Below the pieces are notes generated by a model that searched no databases, was not told where the DNA came from, and saw nothing but the letters and a program-made list of their open reading frames with translations. Positions 1-6,369 of a DNA stretch of 6,951 nucleotides are shown piece after piece (position 1 is the stretch's first letter; every line of letters starts with the position of its first letter). Both the position numbers and the translations under genes were made by a program. This DNA comes from Dehalococcoides sp. (GTDB lineage: Bacteria; Chloroflexota; Dehalococcoidia; Dehalococcoidales; RBG-16-60-22): contig DAOUZD010000034.1 of NCBI GenBank assembly GCA_030665795.1, positions 1-6,951 of the forward strand, given 5' to 3'.

Positions 1-1326
1 TACGCCATGATTCTTTGCGATATCCGCGCCGCCGGCCGCGGCGGGATAGGCGCTGTGATGGGGTCTAAAAAACTCAAGGCAATCGCCATCAGGGGTACCG
101 GAGGAGTAACCGTCCCGAATATTTTAAGACTCCACAATACCGCGATAAAGCTCAATGAACTAATTGCCACCACGCCGGCCGTGCAGGGTCTCTCCGAGTA
201 TGGTACGCCGAGAAATGTGGCCGCCATGAACGAAGCTGGCATTTTGCCGACCCGAAACTGGCAGACCGAAACCTTTAAAGGAATGAAGAATATAACCGCT
301 GAAGCGATGAAAGAGAAGGTGGTCAAGGGAGACCGTGCCTGCTTTGCCTGTTCCATTAACTGCACAAAGTACAGTGTGGTACCAAAAGGTCCGTACCAAT
401 CAATCATCAACGGCCCTGATTACGAAACGATTTATGGGTTTGGAAGCGCCTGTGCCGTGGATAACATCGAAGTGCTCTGTAAGGCAGATGAGCTGTGTGA
501 CTATTATGGGATTGACCTGATTTCTACGGCATTGTGCATTGCTTGGGCTATGGAATGTTACGAAAAGGGCATATTTACCAAGGATGACACCGATGGAATC
601 GATTTGAAGTTCGGCAATGCAGACGGCATGCTCCAGATGATTGAGAAGATTGGTAAAAGAGAAGGTCTGGGAGCCCTGCTGGCAAAGGGAACGAGAGTAG
701 CCGCACAAATTGTCGGCAAGGACACCTACCGTTTTGCTATTCAGAACAAAGGGCTCGAGTTTCCGGGTCATACCTGCCGCCCCTTTCCGGCAGCTGCCGT
801 CGGATATGCAACGGGGCCGAGAGGGGGAAGTCACCACGACATACGCCCAACCCCAGAAAAGACCGGACTGGTAGACCGCAAGATACTCGAGGGTAAGGGA
901 GCCCTTGCCGCCGAAATCAATCATTGGTTAATCCTCACCGACTCGATGCTACTCTGCCATCTGGCCGAACCTATCTGGGGACCCTTAAAGATTAGCGACA
1001 GTGTCATCGAAGCTCTGAATTCGGTTACGGGATGGGAACTCGATTACGAAGGGGCCAGGAAGATTGCCGAACGGCAGCGGAACATGATTCGCTGCTTTGC
1101 GGCGAGGGAAGGTTTCACCCGTGAAGATGACCAGCTACCGGTTCGGCTTATGGAAGAGCCGGTTCCGGAAGGCCCAATGAAAGGAAGTCATATTCCCAGA
1201 GAGACCCTGGAACGATTGAAAGACGACTACTATGCCTATCGGGGCTGGGACCTAAAAACGGGCAATCCGACAAAAGCAAAGTTGAGCGAACTGGGATTGG
1301 ATTTCGCCGCTGAAGATATCTGCTAA
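1..1326 (+). CDS. Aldehyde:ferredoxin oxidoreductase family protein, C-terminal part (5' end outside window)
   Basis: AOR-family enzymes carry a tungsto- or molybdo-bispterin and one [4Fe-4S] cluster, and oxidise aldehydes to acids (or the reverse) with ferredoxin; they are usually cytoplasmic. The frame is open from base 1, so the start lies upstream; about 175 N-terminal residues are probably missing relative to a family length near 600. Residues here count from the first visible Met (base 7). The segment after it (RAAGRGGIGAVMGSKKLKAI) is a hallmark of the family. The cluster ligands are C112, C115 and C119 (CX2CX3C) plus C317 in DSMLLC; pterin-site motifs are DYYGID (D165, D170) and D312. 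E140 (in PDYETI) and H276/H277 (in GGSHH) sit where Pyrococcus furiosus AOR has its catalytic Glu and His; the spacings agree closely by eye. The C-terminal REGFTREDDQLP and RGWD stretches are also typical. No key residue is missing in the visible part. The substrate is unknown; the family also includes benzoyl-CoA reductase BamB-like members, so aromatic substrates are not excluded. Confidence 0.93.
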   Translation, partial: YAMILCDIRAAGRGGIGAVMGSKKLKAIAIRGTGGVTVPNILRLHNTAIKLNELIATTPAVQGLSEYGTPRNVAAMNEAGILPTRNWQTETFKGMKNITAEAMKEKVVKGDRACFACSINCTKYSVVPKGPYQSIINGPDYETIYGFGSACAVDNIEVLCKADELCDYYGIDLISTALCIAWAMECYEKGIFTKDDTDGIDLKFGNADGMLQMIEKIGKREGLGALLAKGTRVAAQIVGKDTYRFAIQNKGLEFPGHTCRPFPAAAVGYATGPRGGSHHDIRPTPEKTGLVDRKILEGKGALAAEINHWLILTDSMLLCHLAEPIWGPLKISDSVIEALNSVTGWELDYEGARKIAERQRNMIRCFAAREGFTREDDQLPVRLMEEPVPEGPMKGSHIPRETLERLKDDYYAYRGWDLKTGNPTKAKLSELGLDFAAEDIC

Positions 1327-1516
1327 AGCAGAGAAATCGATGTGTTGACCGCAGGAATTGACCTGCCCCCGGTAATTGGTTCACTTTTTAAGTTAGAGTT
1401 CCCCAATCTAACATCACGAGTCGTACTCTGCGGATACTTGACGATATAGGCAAGAACTAGCCCCTGATTGGTGATAGAAGTCCATTGAGGTATTTTCAAA
1501 AAACCCGCACCTCCCC

Positions 1517-1545
1517 TTGACAAACTGCAAAATATCGGTTACGAT
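1517..1545 (+). promoter_or_regulatory. Sigma70-type promoter, probably for the dctPQM transcript
   Basis: A perfect -35 hexamer TTGACA (1517-1522) is followed by a 17-base spacer and TACGAT (1540-1545), which matches the TATAAT consensus at four of six positions including the key first TA and last T. Transcription would begin near 1552, giving a leader of about 500 bases before dctP. It is the best promoter match I saw in the window, but no start-site evidence exists and a closer promoter for dctP is not excluded. Confidence 0.55.
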
Positions 1546-1645
1546 TTTCTTGAAAGCTAAATCATTAATAGTACTTCAAAAGTCATTGGGGCGTTTTAAT
1601 ATAAATAATAAGATGCCCTAATGGGAGACAAGAAGCGACCGTATT

Positions 1646-1893
1646 CCAGCTCCGTAGGCGGACGAAAAGGAAAAAGCTGGCTAACACAGAGAAAGACCTG
1701 TAGGATTGGTCTTTCGGGGAGTGAAAGTCGGTAATGGATATTTATTTTCATTCCATAGCAATCTCCGGGATGAGTCAAACAAAATGCACGGCAAGGGCTC
1801 AGGGGTTCCAAATGTGGGTGCACCTTTGAGCCCTTCGGCTTTATGGGGGCAGTTGGGGATGAGTCTAGAGTTTAGGCGGGCTCTGCCAATTGC
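1646..1893 (+). ncRNA. Candidate structured leader RNA with four stem-loops
   Basis: Four inverted repeats lie in series downstream of the 1517 promoter: CCAGCT/AGCTGG (1646-1651 with 1675-1680); GAAAGACC/GGTCTTTC (1691-1698 with 1708-1715, 9-base loop); a 14-bp arm pair including two G-U pairs (1793-1806 with 1822-1835, 15-base loop); and GCAGTTGG/CCAATTGC (1849-1856 with 1886-1893, one G-U pair). The third is the strongest. No T run follows any of them, so they do not look like intrinsic terminators. I could not match the region to a riboswitch class I know. It may be a cis-regulatory leader, a small RNA, or simply chance pairing in intergenic DNA. Confidence 0.3.
1793..1835 (+). repeat. 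14-bp stem-loop in the dctP leader
   Basis: AAGGGCTCAGGGGT (1793-1806) pairs with ACCTTTGAGCCCTT (1822-1835). The outer nine pairs are perfect Watson-Crick, then come two G-U pairs and three further Watson-Crick pairs; the loop is 15 bases. Because the G-U pairs become A-C mismatches on the opposite strand, the fold is better in plus-strand RNA, which agrees with transcription toward dctP. CTTCGGCTTTA follows, without a T run. Confidence 0.6.
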
Positions 1894-1977
1894 ATTATGG
1901 GTATCCGTAGCAACACAATCTGGGAAATGCTTGCTCTGACATACTCAAAACTGTAAGTGACTTCCCAAAATAGGAAA

Positions 1978-1989
1978 AAAGGAGGTGAT
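1978..1989 (+). other. Perfect 12-base complement of the 16S rRNA 3' end without a usable start codon
   Basis: AAAGGAGGTGAT is fully complementary to the conserved 16S tail ATCACCTCCTTT. No ATG, GTG or TTG lies within normal Shine-Dalgarno spacing downstream. The only nearby GTG (1985) overlaps the motif itself and would give a 20-codon frame to 2047. The motif sits about 60 bases before the dctP start, which has its own ribosome binding site. It could act as a ribosome standby site, a leader-peptide remnant, or a regulatory decoy. Confidence 0.5.
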
Positions 1990-2035
1990 AGCTTTCAGCA
2001 CAAAATATTTATATACGGCTAGGTTACAAAATCTT

Positions 2036-2043
2036 AGGAGGAG
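2036..2043 (+). promoter_or_regulatory. Ribosome binding site of dctP (supports GTG start)
   Basis: AGGAGGAG ends 8 bases before the GTG at 2052. The encoded protein then begins with a lysine-rich n-region and a normal lipoprotein signal peptide, so this non-ATG start is well supported. Confidence 0.85.
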
Positions 2044-2051
2044 ATAAATCA

Positions 2052-3224
2052 GTGAAAAAGAAAATATTGTTGATTCCGTTGGCACTGTTATTAACTGTAA
2101 GTTTGGTTGCCTGTGCGGCACCTGCCCCGGCTCCTGCGCCAGCCCCCGCACCAGCTCCCGCTCCGGCGCCAGCTCCCGCTCCGGCACCGACCCCAGCGGC
2201 GCCAGCCGAGGTTTTTGAGTGGAAAATCCAGAGCGCCTTTGGCGTTGGCAGCTGGGATTATTTGTCCGGGGAAAGGGCAATACAGAGGATAGAAGAGCAG
2301 AGCTTGGGCCAGATAAAGACACAATACCTCGCTCCGGGGACGATAGTCGCCGCCTTCGAGCAGGCTGACGCTTGTCAGGACGGCGTTCTGGACGGATATA
2401 TTGCCTGGTCTGGTTACTGGGTAGGCAAAAATACCGCCTTCACCCTGTTTGCTTCCTGCGCCGGTGGTCCTTTCGGCATGGATACCTGGGACCATAAGGG
2501 ATGGATGTTCTTTGGTGGCGGCATGGAGCTATATCGGGACCTTTTTATGGAGCTTGGTTATACGAATATTGTGCCCTTTATTGTGAAGGGGGAGTTCCCC
2601 GAGCCGATGGGCTGGTTCCCCGAGCCATTGACATGCTGGGAGGACCTCGCCGGGTATAAAATGCGGGTAGCTGGTCTGGCTGCCGAGGTCTTTAAAGAGG
2701 CTGGCGTGTCCGTACTCACTGTACCCGGGGGCGAGATACTGCCGCTGCTGGAAAAAGGCGTCCTTGATGCTTCTGAATACAGCGACCCCCACAGCGACAT
2801 GCGGTTGGGTATCGCCGACGTTCTCAAGTACTACCATGCCCCTGGACTCCACCAGCCAACCGGGTATGTTGAACTGGGACTTAATCGAGCACGCTGGGAG
2901 GCGCTGCCCGATAACCTGAAGAAATTGGTCGAATCAGTCTGCACCGAGATGCTGCTAAGGAACACCATTGAAGAGTATGTCTTGGGCGAGTGGGCGCTGA
3001 ACGAGCTTCTAACCAAGTATGGTGTTACCTTGGTTGAGACACCAGACGAGATATTGGAGAAGCTTCTGGGGGCCTGGGATAAGGTAGCCGAAAGGGAATG
3101 TGCCGCGAACCCCCACTTTGCCGAGATTTATGGGTCGCAGCGAGAGTGGGCGGAGAAGATAGTTCCCTATCGTCGAACCTTCTTCAAGGACTATTCCTTC
3201 GCAGCTGACTTTTACTGGAAGTAA
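2052..3224 (+). CDS. dctP: TRAP transporter substrate-binding lipoprotein, DctP family (TakP-like)
   Basis: This extracytoplasmic solute receptor captures an organic acid and hands it to the DctQM permease encoded downstream. The 390-residue product starts at GTG behind a strong ribosome binding site. It has a basic n-region (KKK), a hydrophobic core and the lipobox LVAC with C21 as the lipidated cysteine, so it should be membrane-anchored. A low-complexity linker of twelve Ala-Pro units follows (residues 23-46), then the DctP domain (about 53-390). Family signatures include DLAGYKMRVAG with R205, the arginine that usually binds the substrate carboxylate, and VPGGEILPLLEKGVLDASE. The pattern GGEI-P-LEKGV-DA-E, then KYYHAPGLHQPT and WEALP, resembles the TakP subgroup that binds alpha-keto acids. 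The tryptophan usual after the last Glu of that motif is Tyr here (E242-Y243), so the ligand may differ. Family assignment is secure; the substrate is inferred only as a carboxylate. Confidence 0.95.
   Translation: MKKKILLIPLALLLTVSLVACAAPAPAPAPAPAPAPAPAPAPAPAPTPAAPAEVFEWKIQSAFGVGSWDYLSGERAIQRIEEQSLGQIKTQYLAPGTIVAAFEQADACQDGVLDGYIAWSGYWVGKNTAFTLFASCAGGPFGMDTWDHKGWMFFGGGMELYRDLFMELGYTNIVPFIVKGEFPEPMGWFPEPLTCWEDLAGYKMRVAGLAAEVFKEAGVSVLTVPGGEILPLLEKGVLDASEYSDPHSDMRLGIADVLKYYHAPGLHQPTGYVELGLNRARWEALPDNLKKLVESVCTEMLLRNTIEEYVLGEWALNELLTKYGVTLVETPDEILEKLLGAWDKVAERECAANPHFAEIYGSQREWAEKIVPYRRTFFKDYSFAADFYWK
2151..2186 (+). repeat. 18-base tandem repeat within the Ala-Pro linker of dctP
   Basis: Two adjacent 18-base units (2151-2168 and 2169-2186) begin CCAGCTCCCGCTCCGGC and differ only at their last base. 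They lie inside the longer Ala-Pro coding tract at 2118-2189. Such a tract can gain or lose units by replication slippage without breaking the frame, changing the distance between lipid anchor and binding domain. Confidence 0.85.
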
Positions 3225-3244
3225 GCGGCTTAAAACACCGGCAA

Positions 3245-3291
3245 ATGATAGGCTAGTAGGGTTTGCAATAATAACCCTGCTAGCTTATCAT
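3245..3291 (+). promoter_or_regulatory. 19-bp intercistronic stem-loop between dctP and dctQ
   Basis: ATGATAGGCTAGTAGGGTT (3245-3263) pairs with AACCCTGCTAGCTTATCAT (3273-3291) through all 19 positions. Seventeen pairs are Watson-Crick and two are G-U wobbles; the loop is TGCAATAAT. No T run follows, so it is not a standard intrinsic terminator. By analogy with the hairpins behind malE and other binding-protein genes, it probably protects the 3' end of a dctP-only mRNA. That would make the binding protein more abundant than the membrane subunits. Partial termination is an alternative. Confidence 0.75.
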
Positions 3292-3373
3292 AACCAGTGG
3301 CTGACGTGGTGGACTCTGGACAACCTGAAAGGCAAACGCAGTTTTTCAGCGGGTTAATACTGCATCAGAAAGG

Positions 3374-3380
3374 AAGGAGG
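3374..3380 (+). promoter_or_regulatory. Ribosome binding site of dctQ (supports TTG start)
   Basis: AAGGAGG ends 7 bases before the TTG at 3388. No ATG or GTG lies in frame at a suitable distance, and the protein from this TTG aligns well with the start of DctQ proteins. Confidence 0.75.
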
Positions 3381-3387
3381 CATAGTT

Positions 3388-3900
3388 TTGCGCCCTTTTC
3401 TGAAACTTATTGATAAGACGAGTGAGGTGGCCGGCAAGCTTGTTGCCTGGCTCATTATCCCTTTGGTCTTTGGATTAATGTACGAGGTGATAGCAAGATA
3501 CGTCTTTAATGCCCCGACCATATGGGCTTACGATATAACCTATATGATTTATGGGGTTCATTTTATGATGGGAGCCGCTTACCTGCTTTACGTCAGGGGA
3601 TACGTCAGGATAGATGTCCTTCACCGGCTCCTGCCACCACGCTGGAAGGGAGGCATTGACGCTTCCCTTTTCCTGATATTGTTTTTCCCGGTTATGGTAG
3701 TTTTGTTGGTTAAAGGGGTACACTATGCCGCCTTTTCCTGGTCACTGCAAGAGACGAGTACGGCGGGCGCCTGGAGTCCACCCCTTTATCCCCTGAAGAC
3801 GGTATTGCCGGTGGCGATTTTTGTGCTAATGCTTCAGGGGGTTGCCGAATTTATTCGCAGCCTGGGCATGGCGATAAGAGGGAAAGAATATGGAGCCTGA
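3388..3900 (+). CDS. dctQ: TRAP transporter small permease subunit DctQ
   Basis: This is the small membrane subunit of the tripartite TRAP transporter. It packs against DctM and contributes to docking of the binding protein. The 170-residue product has the expected size and four hydrophobic segments at about 18-37, 52-69, 92-112 and 137-155. Family motifs are YEVIARYVFNAPTIWAYDIT after the first segment and the YVRGYVRIDVLH stretch (R74, D76) at the end of the second. Translation starts at TTG behind a good ribosome binding site. The gene follows dctP by 163 bases that contain a long hairpin, and it overlaps dctM by 11 bases in a different frame, which points to translational coupling of the two membrane subunits. 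Confidence 0.93.
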   Translation: MRPFLKLIDKTSEVAGKLVAWLIIPLVFGLMYEVIARYVFNAPTIWAYDITYMIYGVHFMMGAAYLLYVRGYVRIDVLHRLLPPRWKGGIDASLFLILFFPVMVVLLVKGVHYAAFSWSLQETSTAGAWSPPLYPLKTVLPVAIFVLMLQGVAEFIRSLGMAIRGKEYGA

Positions 3901-5209
3901 AACTCTTGCCCTGTTGATGTTTGTCGCCGTTATGATAGGTATCTTTTCCGGGTTTCACGTTGCTTTTGTCCTGGCTGGTATCGGGCTGATATTTGGCTAT
4001 ATCGGCTGGGGGCAAGTGGTTTTCAGCCAGATGGTCTCCCGCACTGCCTGGGTAATGATGAACGATGCCCTGCCTGCCGTCCCGCTGTTTGTCTTTATGG
4101 GATGCATTATGGAACGAGCCGGCATTGCCGAAAAGGCTTTTGGCATCTTACAAGTGGCTTTCGGGCCGCTAAGAGGCTCAATAGCCCTGGCCACGGTTTT
4201 CCTGTGCACCCTGTTTGCCGCCGGCACCGGGATAGTTGGTGCCCCGGTGACGGTGATGGGTTTGCTGGCTCTGCCCGCTATGATGAGGCGTAAATATGAC
4301 ATACCATTAGCCACCGGCAGCATCTTGGCCGGTGGGACTCTGGGCATCCTTATCCCACCGAGCATAATGCTGATTTTATACGGGCCTTTAGCTGGGATAT
4401 CCGTAGCCAGGCTGTTTACCGCCGGTATCATGCCCGGCTTAGTGCTATCAAGCCTGTACTTATCTTACATCATCATCAGATGCTATATTCAACCCAGCGC
4501 CGGTCCAAGTTTGCCACCCGAGGAAAGGGCAATACCAATACTGAAGCTGCTTGTTTCAATGGTAACCGGTATGGCTCCGTTTTTCCTCATTATTCTGGCC
4601 GTTCTGGGCTCAATCATCATGGGGCTGGCGGCTCCAGTTGAAGCGGCGGCGGTGGGCGCTACCTGTGGCATATTCCTCGCTATCGTTTACCGGAAATTTA
4701 GCTTGCAAAGTCTGAAGGAATCGGTTTACGCCACTATCAGAATTTCGACCATGGTGCTGATAATAGCCGTGGGAGCCAGTATTTTTTGCGGCGTGTTTCT
4801 GGCTCTTGGCGGTGGCGACGTGATTACACGATTGCTGCTGGGGCTGCCACTTGGCCCTTATGGCGTCCTTACCGTGATACTGTTCATCATCTTTCTTATG
4901 GGTTTCCTTATTGACTGGATTGCCATACTCTTAATCTTTATCCCCATCCTGTCCCCGATAATACCCGCCCTCGGCTTTGACCCCCTCTGGTTTGCCCTGG
5001 TTTTTGCGGTTTGTTTGCAGACTTCCTTCCTGACACCACCTTTTGCTGTTTCCATATTCTATCTCAAGGGAGTTGCCCCTCCCGAGGTTGAGCTCACTGA
5101 CATATTCAAGGGCGTTATTCCCTTCGTAATCCTGCAGCTAATTGGTCTGGCTTTAGTCATAATATTCCCACAGATAATTCTGTGGCTACCCGGGATAGTA
5201 TATGGTTAG
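3890..5209 (+). CDS. dctM: TRAP transporter large permease subunit DctM
   Basis: This large membrane subunit forms the ion-coupled (usually sodium) translocation path of the TRAP transporter. The 439-residue product has the usual length for an unfused DctM and is hydrophobic throughout, consistent with the roughly 11-12 helices of the family. Signatures include AVPLFVFMGCIMERAG (63-78), the hairpin region FAAGTGIVGAPV (109-120), and GGTLGILIPPSIMLILYG (148-165), the most conserved motif, followed by LFTAGIMPG. The second repeat has MGLAAPVEAAAVGA (244-257), then DWIAILLIFIPI (342-353) and LQTSFLTPPFA (376-386). The ATG at 3890 lies inside the end of dctQ and has a modest site GAGGGA (3878-3883). 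All elements of a working transporter are present across dctPQM. Confidence 0.96.
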   Translation: MEPETLALLMFVAVMIGIFSGFHVAFVLAGIGLIFGYIGWGQVVFSQMVSRTAWVMMNDALPAVPLFVFMGCIMERAGIAEKAFGILQVAFGPLRGSIALATVFLCTLFAAGTGIVGAPVTVMGLLALPAMMRRKYDIPLATGSILAGGTLGILIPPSIMLILYGPLAGISVARLFTAGIMPGLVLSSLYLSYIIIRCYIQPSAGPSLPPEERAIPILKLLVSMVTGMAPFFLIILAVLGSIIMGLAAPVEAAAVGATCGIFLAIVYRKFSLQSLKESVYATIRISTMVLIIAVGASIFCGVFLALGGGDVITRLLLGLPLGPYGVLTVILFIIFLMGFLIDWIAILLIFIPILSPIIPALGFDPLWFALVFAVCLQTSFLTPPFAVSIFYLKGVAPPEVELTDIFKGVIPFVILQLIGLALVIIFPQIILWLPGIVYG

Positions 5210-5487
5210 AAGTCAGCAAAGGAAGGGCACTTCCATTTGAAGGGGAAAGCGGTACGAGATTGCCACTGAAGACAAGGTATGCTTCCCGTTTGTCTAATGA
5301 GGGCGAAATCACCAAACGGTAATATAATCTTGAAAGAATGACGGCGCCTGCCACGACCGCTCATGTTCGTCCAGGCAGATATGCCAAAGACGAATAGCTC
5401 CGCTACATCTCGCAGGTTTATTAGGGAATAAGATATTAGTCTACTGGTGATAAGCGGGCTCTACTTAAATGGAAGGGAGGGAATGTA
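5210..5487. other. Gap between dctM and the ADC-like gene
   Basis: No gene is seen in these 278 bases. Just after dctM is a small hairpin GGAAG-GGCA-CTTCC (5221-5234) followed only by ATTTGAA, a poor terminator at best. A 7-bp inverted repeat CCGTTTG/CAAACGG spans 5286-5319. A perfect TATAAT hexamer lies at 5323-5328, but no -35 element stands at 16-18 bases from it and there is no extended -10. Whether the ADC-like gene is read from its own promoter or from the TRAP transcript cannot be decided here. Confidence 0.5.
5475..5480 (+). promoter_or_regulatory. Ribosome binding site of the ADC-like gene
   Basis: GGGAGG ends 7 bases before the ATG at 5488, within a purine-rich run (5471-5482). Two earlier ATGs (5469 and 5483) are in other frames; the latter stops at once. 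Confidence 0.8.
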
Positions 5488-6324
5488 ATGCCTTACAAAT
5501 TTCAGCCCGGCAGAATGTACCGGATGCCTACTCACTTTGGCCCTAGCTTGGGGCCCAGACAGGGTGAAGCCGGCCGCAAATTTGTTAACCTGGAATCGCC
5601 GAAGATAACGGCAATATCCGTCAGCTTCCTGACCAACCAGGAACAGCTTGAAGAGTTGTTGCCCGAGGGCTTTGAGATGGGAGCGGAGCCGGTGGTAACT
5701 GTCGAGGTTACCTACATTACCGAAATAGAGTGGTTGGCTGGCCGTGGATACAACACACTCGGCGTTAGCTTTCCAGTTGTCTTCAATGGAAAGAAAGACC
5801 ACGCTGAAGGTAGTTTCCTGACTGTACTCTGGGAAAATCTTACCGAGCCTATTTTGACCGGGCGCGAGGAGCTTGGCTTCTCCAAAATCTATGGCGAAAT
5901 TCCTGAACCCATGATTTACCAGGGGCAAACGCACTGCACTGCCAGATGGATGGGCTTCAAGTTTATGGACTTAAAAATAGGGAACTTGACGCAACTGTCC
6001 TCGGAAGAGGCCGCGGCACTAATAAGTAAGCAAAGTGGTGACGGGACGCTGCACTATAAGTATATGCCCAAGACCGGTGAGTGGGGCAAGCCTGACATAG
6101 CCTATGTGACGCTTACTCCTTCGGCTAATACTAACAGGGTTGTAAAGGAGATGTGGCGAGGTGAAGGGACGGTGCGGTTTCACGAAGCCACCTGGGAGGA
6201 CTTGCCTACCATGTTCAGTATAGTTAATACGTTTCATAACCTGGAGATAAAGGAGTCCCGTGGAGCCATAATGGTCAAGACTACAGGTGGAAAAGACTTA
6301 AGTGACCAGCGTATTCTCCGATAA
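5488..6324 (+). CDS. Acetoacetate decarboxylase superfamily protein, non-classical active site
   Basis: The 278-residue soluble protein belongs to the ADC superfamily, whose classical member turns acetoacetate into acetone and CO2 through a lysine Schiff base. Visible signatures are LLPEGFEM (58-65), FPVVFNG (95-101) and GREELGFSKIYGEI (125-138). Aligned by eye with the Clostridium acetobutylicum enzyme, K133 matches the Schiff-base Lys115. The neighbouring Lys116, which lowers its pKa, is Ile134 here; Glu76 falls on T90, and Arg29 has no clear counterpart. The protein is also somewhat longer than the roughly 244-residue classical enzyme. It is therefore likely to act on another substrate, or as an aldolase/dehydratase-type enzyme as known for some superfamily members. 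It follows the TRAP genes on the same strand, suggesting that it may process the imported acid. Superfamily assignment is firm; the reaction is open. Confidence 0.85.
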   Translation: MPYKFQPGRMYRMPTHFGPSLGPRQGEAGRKFVNLESPKITAISVSFLTNQEQLEELLPEGFEMGAEPVVTVEVTYITEIEWLAGRGYNTLGVSFPVVFNGKKDHAEGSFLTVLWENLTEPILTGREELGFSKIYGEIPEPMIYQGQTHCTARWMGFKFMDLKIGNLTQLSSEEAAALISKQSGDGTLHYKYMPKTGEWGKPDIAYVTLTPSANTNRVVKEMWRGEGTVRFHEATWEDLPTMFSIVNTFHNLEIKESRGAIMVKTTGGKDLSDQRILR

Positions 6325-6369
6325 GTAGTCTGATACCGGTGGCGTTTTTCAAGCATATGAACTAATCTT

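Larger units (their letters stand above)
1327..2051. other. Long non-coding gap between the AOR gene and dctP
   Basis: I find no convincing gene in these 725 bases. Open frames of up to about 77 codons exist on both strands (for example 1706-1939 plus and 1596-1823 minus), but they lack ribosome binding sites and recognisable protein motifs. The first part holds only weak hairpins: a 5-bp stem GCAGG/CCTGC at 1351-1366 and a 6-bp stem GTTAGA/TCTAAC at 1392-1412. Neither has a following T run, so no clear terminator for the AOR gene is visible. From 1517 on there is a good promoter and then a stem-loop-rich stretch, listed separately. No tRNA, rRNA or insertion-sequence end was recognised. Confidence 0.7.

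Noticed and set aside
1351..1366. Hairpin GCAGG/CCTGC as terminator of the AOR gene
   Set aside because: Only a 5-bp stem and no adjacent T run.
1621..1734. 37-codon open frame starting ATG GGA GAC in the leader
   Set aside because: No ribosome binding site, no recognisable protein features, and it overlaps two hairpins.
1715..1735. Resemblance of GGAGTGAAAGTCGG to the RNase P RNA core GAGGAAAGTCC
   Set aside because: The match is short and imperfect, and the other conserved RNase P segments are absent.
1706..1939. 77-codon plus-strand open frame (and an overlapping 75-codon minus-strand frame at 1596-1823)
   Set aside because: No start signal, no family resemblance; the composition looks like translated non-coding DNA.
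1985..2047. GTG-initiated 20-codon leader peptide before dctP
   Set aside because: The start codon lies inside the GGAGGTG motif itself, leaving no upstream ribosome binding site.
2091..2495. 134-codon minus-strand open frame opposite dctP
   Set aside because: A shadow of the Ala-Pro coding repeat; the reverse strand is low-complexity and dctP is clearly the real gene.
5323..5328. Perfect TATAAT as promoter of the ADC-like gene
   Set aside because: No -35-like hexamer at 16-18 bases and no extended -10; a single hexamer in AT-rich DNA is weak evidence.
6325..6369. Bidirectional terminator between the convergent ADC-like and SDR genes
   Set aside because: There is a GTTTTT run but no stable hairpin in front of it on either strand.
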